NCBI GenBank assembly: GCA_002310115.1
Contig: DBYI01000074.1
Span: 1 to 21,902 of the forward strand
Origin: Ruminococcus flavefaciens
Lineage (GTDB): Bacteria; Bacillota; Clostridia; Oscillospirales; Ruminococcaceae
DNA: 21,902 nucleotides
Direction: 5' to 3'
The notes below the pieces were generated by a model. It was not told the origin of the DNA. It searched no databases and saw only the letters and a program-made list of their open reading frames with translations. Below, piece after piece: positions 20,001 to 21,902 of the stretch (position 1 is its first letter; every line of letters starts with the position of its first letter). A program made the position numbers and the translations under genes.

Positions 20001-21902
20001 AAAGATAAAGGATCTTACAAAGGGCCAAAAGTATACTGTACGTGGTGTAACATTCAAGAATGTGACTGTAGACGGAAAGAATGTTTCTTCTTCAGGCAAG
20101 AACACTTATGAGTATAAAGGCATAGTATCAGATGATACACTTGAAATAAAGGGTATCTTCAGTGGAACATATGTTATTGAATTTGATGACGGAAGTATCT
20201 ATACAGTAGACGTCGAAGATGGCGCTTCTGTTCCTGAAGTAAAATATGAAAAGCTTCTTGAACTTACAGACGGCGGAAAGGCTTGTGAGTTCACAGGCGG
20301 CTCTATTGACATTATCGGTCTTGATGACGGCGATTATGTTCTTGTTGAGACAGCTTCCCCCAACGGATACACCAAGGTTGTATCTGAGTTTGGTTTCAGT
20401 GTTGCAGGTGGAAAGGTAACAGTAACTGACGCTAAGACAACAGGAAAGTACAAAATTTCAGAGGACGGCAGCCAGCTCATAATTCTTGATGATATCTCAA
20501 AGATTGAGATCAGCAAGTTCTTCGGTACAGACGGCAATACAACTCCCGAGGGAACAAATGACGGAGCTGATATGAAGCTCACTTTTAAGAAGGCTGCGGA
20601 GAAGAAGCTTCCTGCTGAAATTTCTGGTGACGCTCTCAAAGTCGGTGAATCGGCTGAGTGGAACACAAAGGTTTCTAATCCAAAGACATTCGAAGGAATG
20701 TATGATGGTGAGTATCTCCTTGAGGAGGTAAAGGCTCCTTCAGGATATGAAGCAGCTGCTTCTAAGACTATCGTTATCAAGGACGGTGTTATTGTTGAGA
20801 CAGATGCTGACAAGAATGTTATAAATACAAAGACAAGCGAGTCAGTTCTCAATGTAAAGAAGAACACTATCATACTTGACAAAAAGGCACTCGGTGCAAC
20901 AGAGGTTCCTGAATCTGCAGGAAAGGTTAAGTTCACACTTACTGCAAACGACGAAGGAGCAACTCTCAGTGGCGTTATCATCAATGACGGAACAGCTTTG
21001 GGTGCAGTAAAGTCGACAGAGCCTTTTGATGGAAACACTGTAACCTTTACAGGTCTCGAAGATGGTACATATACTCTCAGAGAGGACACCGCACCTCTGG
21101 GCTATTCAGTAGTAAGCGACTTTACATTTACAGTAAAGGAAGGCAAGGTAACAAGCGTATCAGCAGTTACTACAGGCAAGGCTTATGTTGACGAGAACGG
21201 TCACCTTGTAGTTGAGGATGCTCCAGTAATTTCAATTGACAAGACAGATCTCGGCGGCAAGATGATAACAGATGGCACAGCTGAGTTCACTCTTACTGCA
21301 AAGGACGCTGACGGTTCGCTCAGCGGTGTGAAGATAAACGGTGAGGAAGCTCTTGGCGATGTGAAGTCTGCAACATTTGCAAGCAACAATACAAAGCTTG
21401 AATATCTCAAGGACGGCAAATATTCACTGAAGGAGGATACATCTCCGGCAGGATATTCGACAGTTTCTGAGTTTACATTCACTATCAAGAATGGTCTCGT
21501 AACAGATGTTAGTGCGGTTACAGATGGTGTTACAGAGAAGTCTGAAGACGGCAAGAAGATTACAGTAAAGGATGCTCCTATCATCAATCTTGACAAGCTT
21601 GCACTCGGCGCAACACCTGTTCCTGAGTCTGCTGGAAAGGCATCATTCGTACTTACAGCAGAGGATGAAGAGAATACTCTTGAGGGAGTAAAGATAAATG
21701 ATGGCGAGGCTACAGCAAAGGGTACAAAGTCGGTTAAGATTGACGGCAACAATGCTAAGCTAGAATACCTCAAGGACGGCAAGTACAGCTTAGAGGAGAC
21801 AGTGGCTCCTGACGGCTATACAACAGTAACAAAGTTCACATTCACAGTTGAAAACGGCAAGGTAAAGGACGTAAGCACCGTAACAGACGGAAAGGCTTAT
21901 GT
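17095..21902 (+). CDS. Giant secreted surface protein, choice-of-anchor-A head with Cna-B/SpaA repeats (partial, 3' end outside the window)
   Basis: The frame is open from ATG 17095 (AAAGGAT upstream) to the window end, giving 1602 residues without a stop. A signal peptide (1-34, cut after AYA) is followed by a choice-of-anchor-A-like domain at about 56-415: it opens with LGIAGDFHLFAFD and closes with WGCVLAPDCEV, then GTIIADKITL and THMAPF. A Cna-B domain starts near 421 (ISVKKTWDDD). From about 635 onward come at least seven SpaA-type modules, each with the motif E-x-x-[AS]-P-x-G-Y (one is EEAPDGF), whose Glu catalyses an internal isopeptide bond. Modules 5-7 begin at about residues 1262, 1382 and 1500. 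Such proteins are sortase-anchored adhesins or pilus-like stalks; the anchor lies beyond the window. Reverse-strand open frames here are shadows. Confidence 0.9.
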   Translation, partial: MKKTLGKRLVSSVTSGVVALSYILPSCVGMQAYAAEAADGLPIIDTPYEETMWFRNNPLGIAGDFHLFAFDTIETTNDRAHINGNIAAPNYIVGSNHGQLNTAGTGRLLNVVRDSFVFKEGGDYDAKAKEEGSKEFSLGKMSDFFFPEDCGLSVKKGEYVFGYGYREIEKANLDYPHDASKYAFVRLDLPQSPSYFVKLQPGGEFSSNCYLAHAGGGLIDFEVEKGNYERRSENYAEFENCYADLKLVENPDYANDPTNQSAYIGTLTLNASGTNVLNFSADEADNYKNMKVEGINFKDGQFNDDQTLVVNIDLQGKKEFVWSPEWTYESAYDPSYKLVNSEESALSGTNIIYNFFNANSEGTKVLYNYGEKLEPWGCVLAPDCEVVPNNMSGTIIADKITLTNETHMAPFMNPVSEKAQVNISVKKTWDDDGINHDDDEVEVALYRSKKAGLVNLTDESYVVNRYEDFAEAVREAGKTDTHFSYQDGAAVKDVNTEGDSSIIVSKFGFGSEEPIFVPITDAVNSNLADGSYTFKKGAITYVVDVADGEIKDIGGSGIGYQELGSKKLNASNDWTASWENLDKTDSNGHTYFYYAKELNVPDGYSVEYTDNGVSGGNRTISVVNKGGSGGTPSKVSFAKYTDTMTVTEDGDGNLNSEYVKEYLTGAKLTLTAKDIEDAKLNKGTYSDQDKNSDCDIKYSESSITWTSINKPVEFYGLPNGLYKLTEEAPDGFQPVKETEIRIDNGNASVITADTGVTAKSLGILDTVIDIIDESFAVTVKKSDENGKPVQGAYFRLKGTSGENMKNVKAHDSKYFAVNGKGWSEKADKNLYPSKAKECEIENLASDGKSFEWYSTGSDVVFTGLSEGTYTVEEISAPAGYSKDSSKTFTVKRTDGILSADKSTIEFTDKKDTVKISKGDMGSVIIDGAEFVLKKKDGTSLGVLTTTDDSVDISEKVSKSHDALSGTSGIKIKDLTKGQKYTVRGVTFKNVTVDGKNVSSSGKNTYEYKGIVSDDTLEIKGIFSGTYVIEFDDGSIYTVDVEDGASVPEVKYEKLLELTDGGKACEFTGGSIDIIGLDDGDYVLVETASPNGYTKVVSEFGFSVAGGKVTVTDAKTTGKYKISEDGSQLIILDDISKIEISKFFGTDGNTTPEGTNDGADMKLTFKKAAEKKLPAEISGDALKVGESAEWNTKVSNPKTFEGMYDGEYLLEEVKAPSGYEAAASKTIVIKDGVIVETDADKNVINTKTSESVLNVKKNTIILDKKALGATEVPESAGKVKFTLTANDEGATLSGVIINDGTALGAVKSTEPFDGNTVTFTGLEDGTYTLREDTAPLGYSVVSDFTFTVKEGKVTSVSAVTTGKAYVDENGHLVVEDAPVISIDKTDLGGKMITDGTAEFTLTAKDADGSLSGVKINGEEALGDVKSATFASNNTKLEYLKDGKYSLKEDTSPAGYSTVSEFTFTIKNGLVTDVSAVTDGVTEKSEDGKKITVKDAPIINLDKLALGATPVPESAGKASFVLTAEDEENTLEGVKINDGEATAKGTKSVKIDGNNAKLEYLKDGKYSLEETVAPDGYTTVTKFTFTVENGKVKDVSTVTDGKAY
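20878..21902 (+). repeat. Near-identical SpaA modules in tandem
   Basis: Three modules start at 20878, 21238 and 21592 (steps of 360 and 354 bases). Modules one and three share long DNA matches, for example GCACTCGG-GCAACA at 20887 and 21601 followed by GTTCCTGA at equal distance. The sequences EYLKDGKYSL and SEFTFT or KFTFTV recur. This is a growing repeat array cut by the window end. Confidence 0.85.

Noticed and set aside
18873..21782. Long reverse-strand open frames opposite the surface protein gene
   Set aside because: They lie antisense to a continuous coding frame with recognised domains, have low-complexity Ser/Thr/Pro content, and arise from codon bias of the repeats.
1..21902. CRISPR arrays, tRNA or rRNA genes
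   Set aside because: No regularly spaced repeat array and no tRNA-like cloverleaf or rRNA segment was seen by eye on either strand.

Overview
The window reads as accessory chromosome of an anaerobic, Gram-positive Clostridia-type bacterium, most like Ruminococcus or a relative. The reasons are strong AGGAGG-type ribosome binding sites, moderate GC with very AT-rich intergenic DNA, an ECF-type vitamin transporter subunit, and a giant secreted protein with a choice-of-anchor-A head and Cna-B/SpaA repeats. The genus is inferred from style, not from a marker gene.

Layout. (1) 32-3289, + strand: a three-gene ABC exporter (ATPase plus two ABC-2 permeases), followed by a DUF4291 gene (3340-3894) and a bidirectional terminator (4171-4213). 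(2) 4397-4738, - strand: a small secreted Cys/His protein. (3) 15227 down to 5301, - strand: a tightly packed 13-gene biosynthetic operon with a good promoter at 15279-15307 and a terminator at 5228-5260. In transcription order it encodes acyltransferase, ACP-1, crotonase A, hotdog thioesterase, a miniature crotonase-like protein without a catalytic core, crotonase B, 3-hydroxyacyl-CoA-dehydrogenase-like reductase, ketosynthase, MIF-type tautomerase, Cys-nucleophile alpha/beta hydrolase, AMP-dependent acyl ligase, ACP-2 and a type II thioesterase. (4) 15962-16579, - strand: an ECF transporter S component, PanT-like. (5) 17095 to the window end, + strand: the N-terminal 1602 residues of a very large Cna-B/SpaA surface protein whose gene runs off the window.

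How the genes may work together. The operon looks like a dissociated, fatty-acid-synthase-like (type II) polyketide or unusual acyl pathway. The ligase would activate a carboxylic acid and load one ACP. The acyltransferase would supply extender units, and the single ketosynthase (Cys-His-His intact) would condense them. The HAD-type enzyme and the two crotonases would do beta-ketoreduction and dehydration in place of FabG and FabZ. There is no enoyl reductase, so an unsaturated product is plausible. Three different hydrolases and the tautomerase could act on release or tailoring. The exporter faces the operon convergently and could carry the product out. This assembly, with a MIF-family tautomerase and beta-oxidation-type enzymes working around ACPs, does not match any pathway I can name and is the strongest candidate for a new system here.
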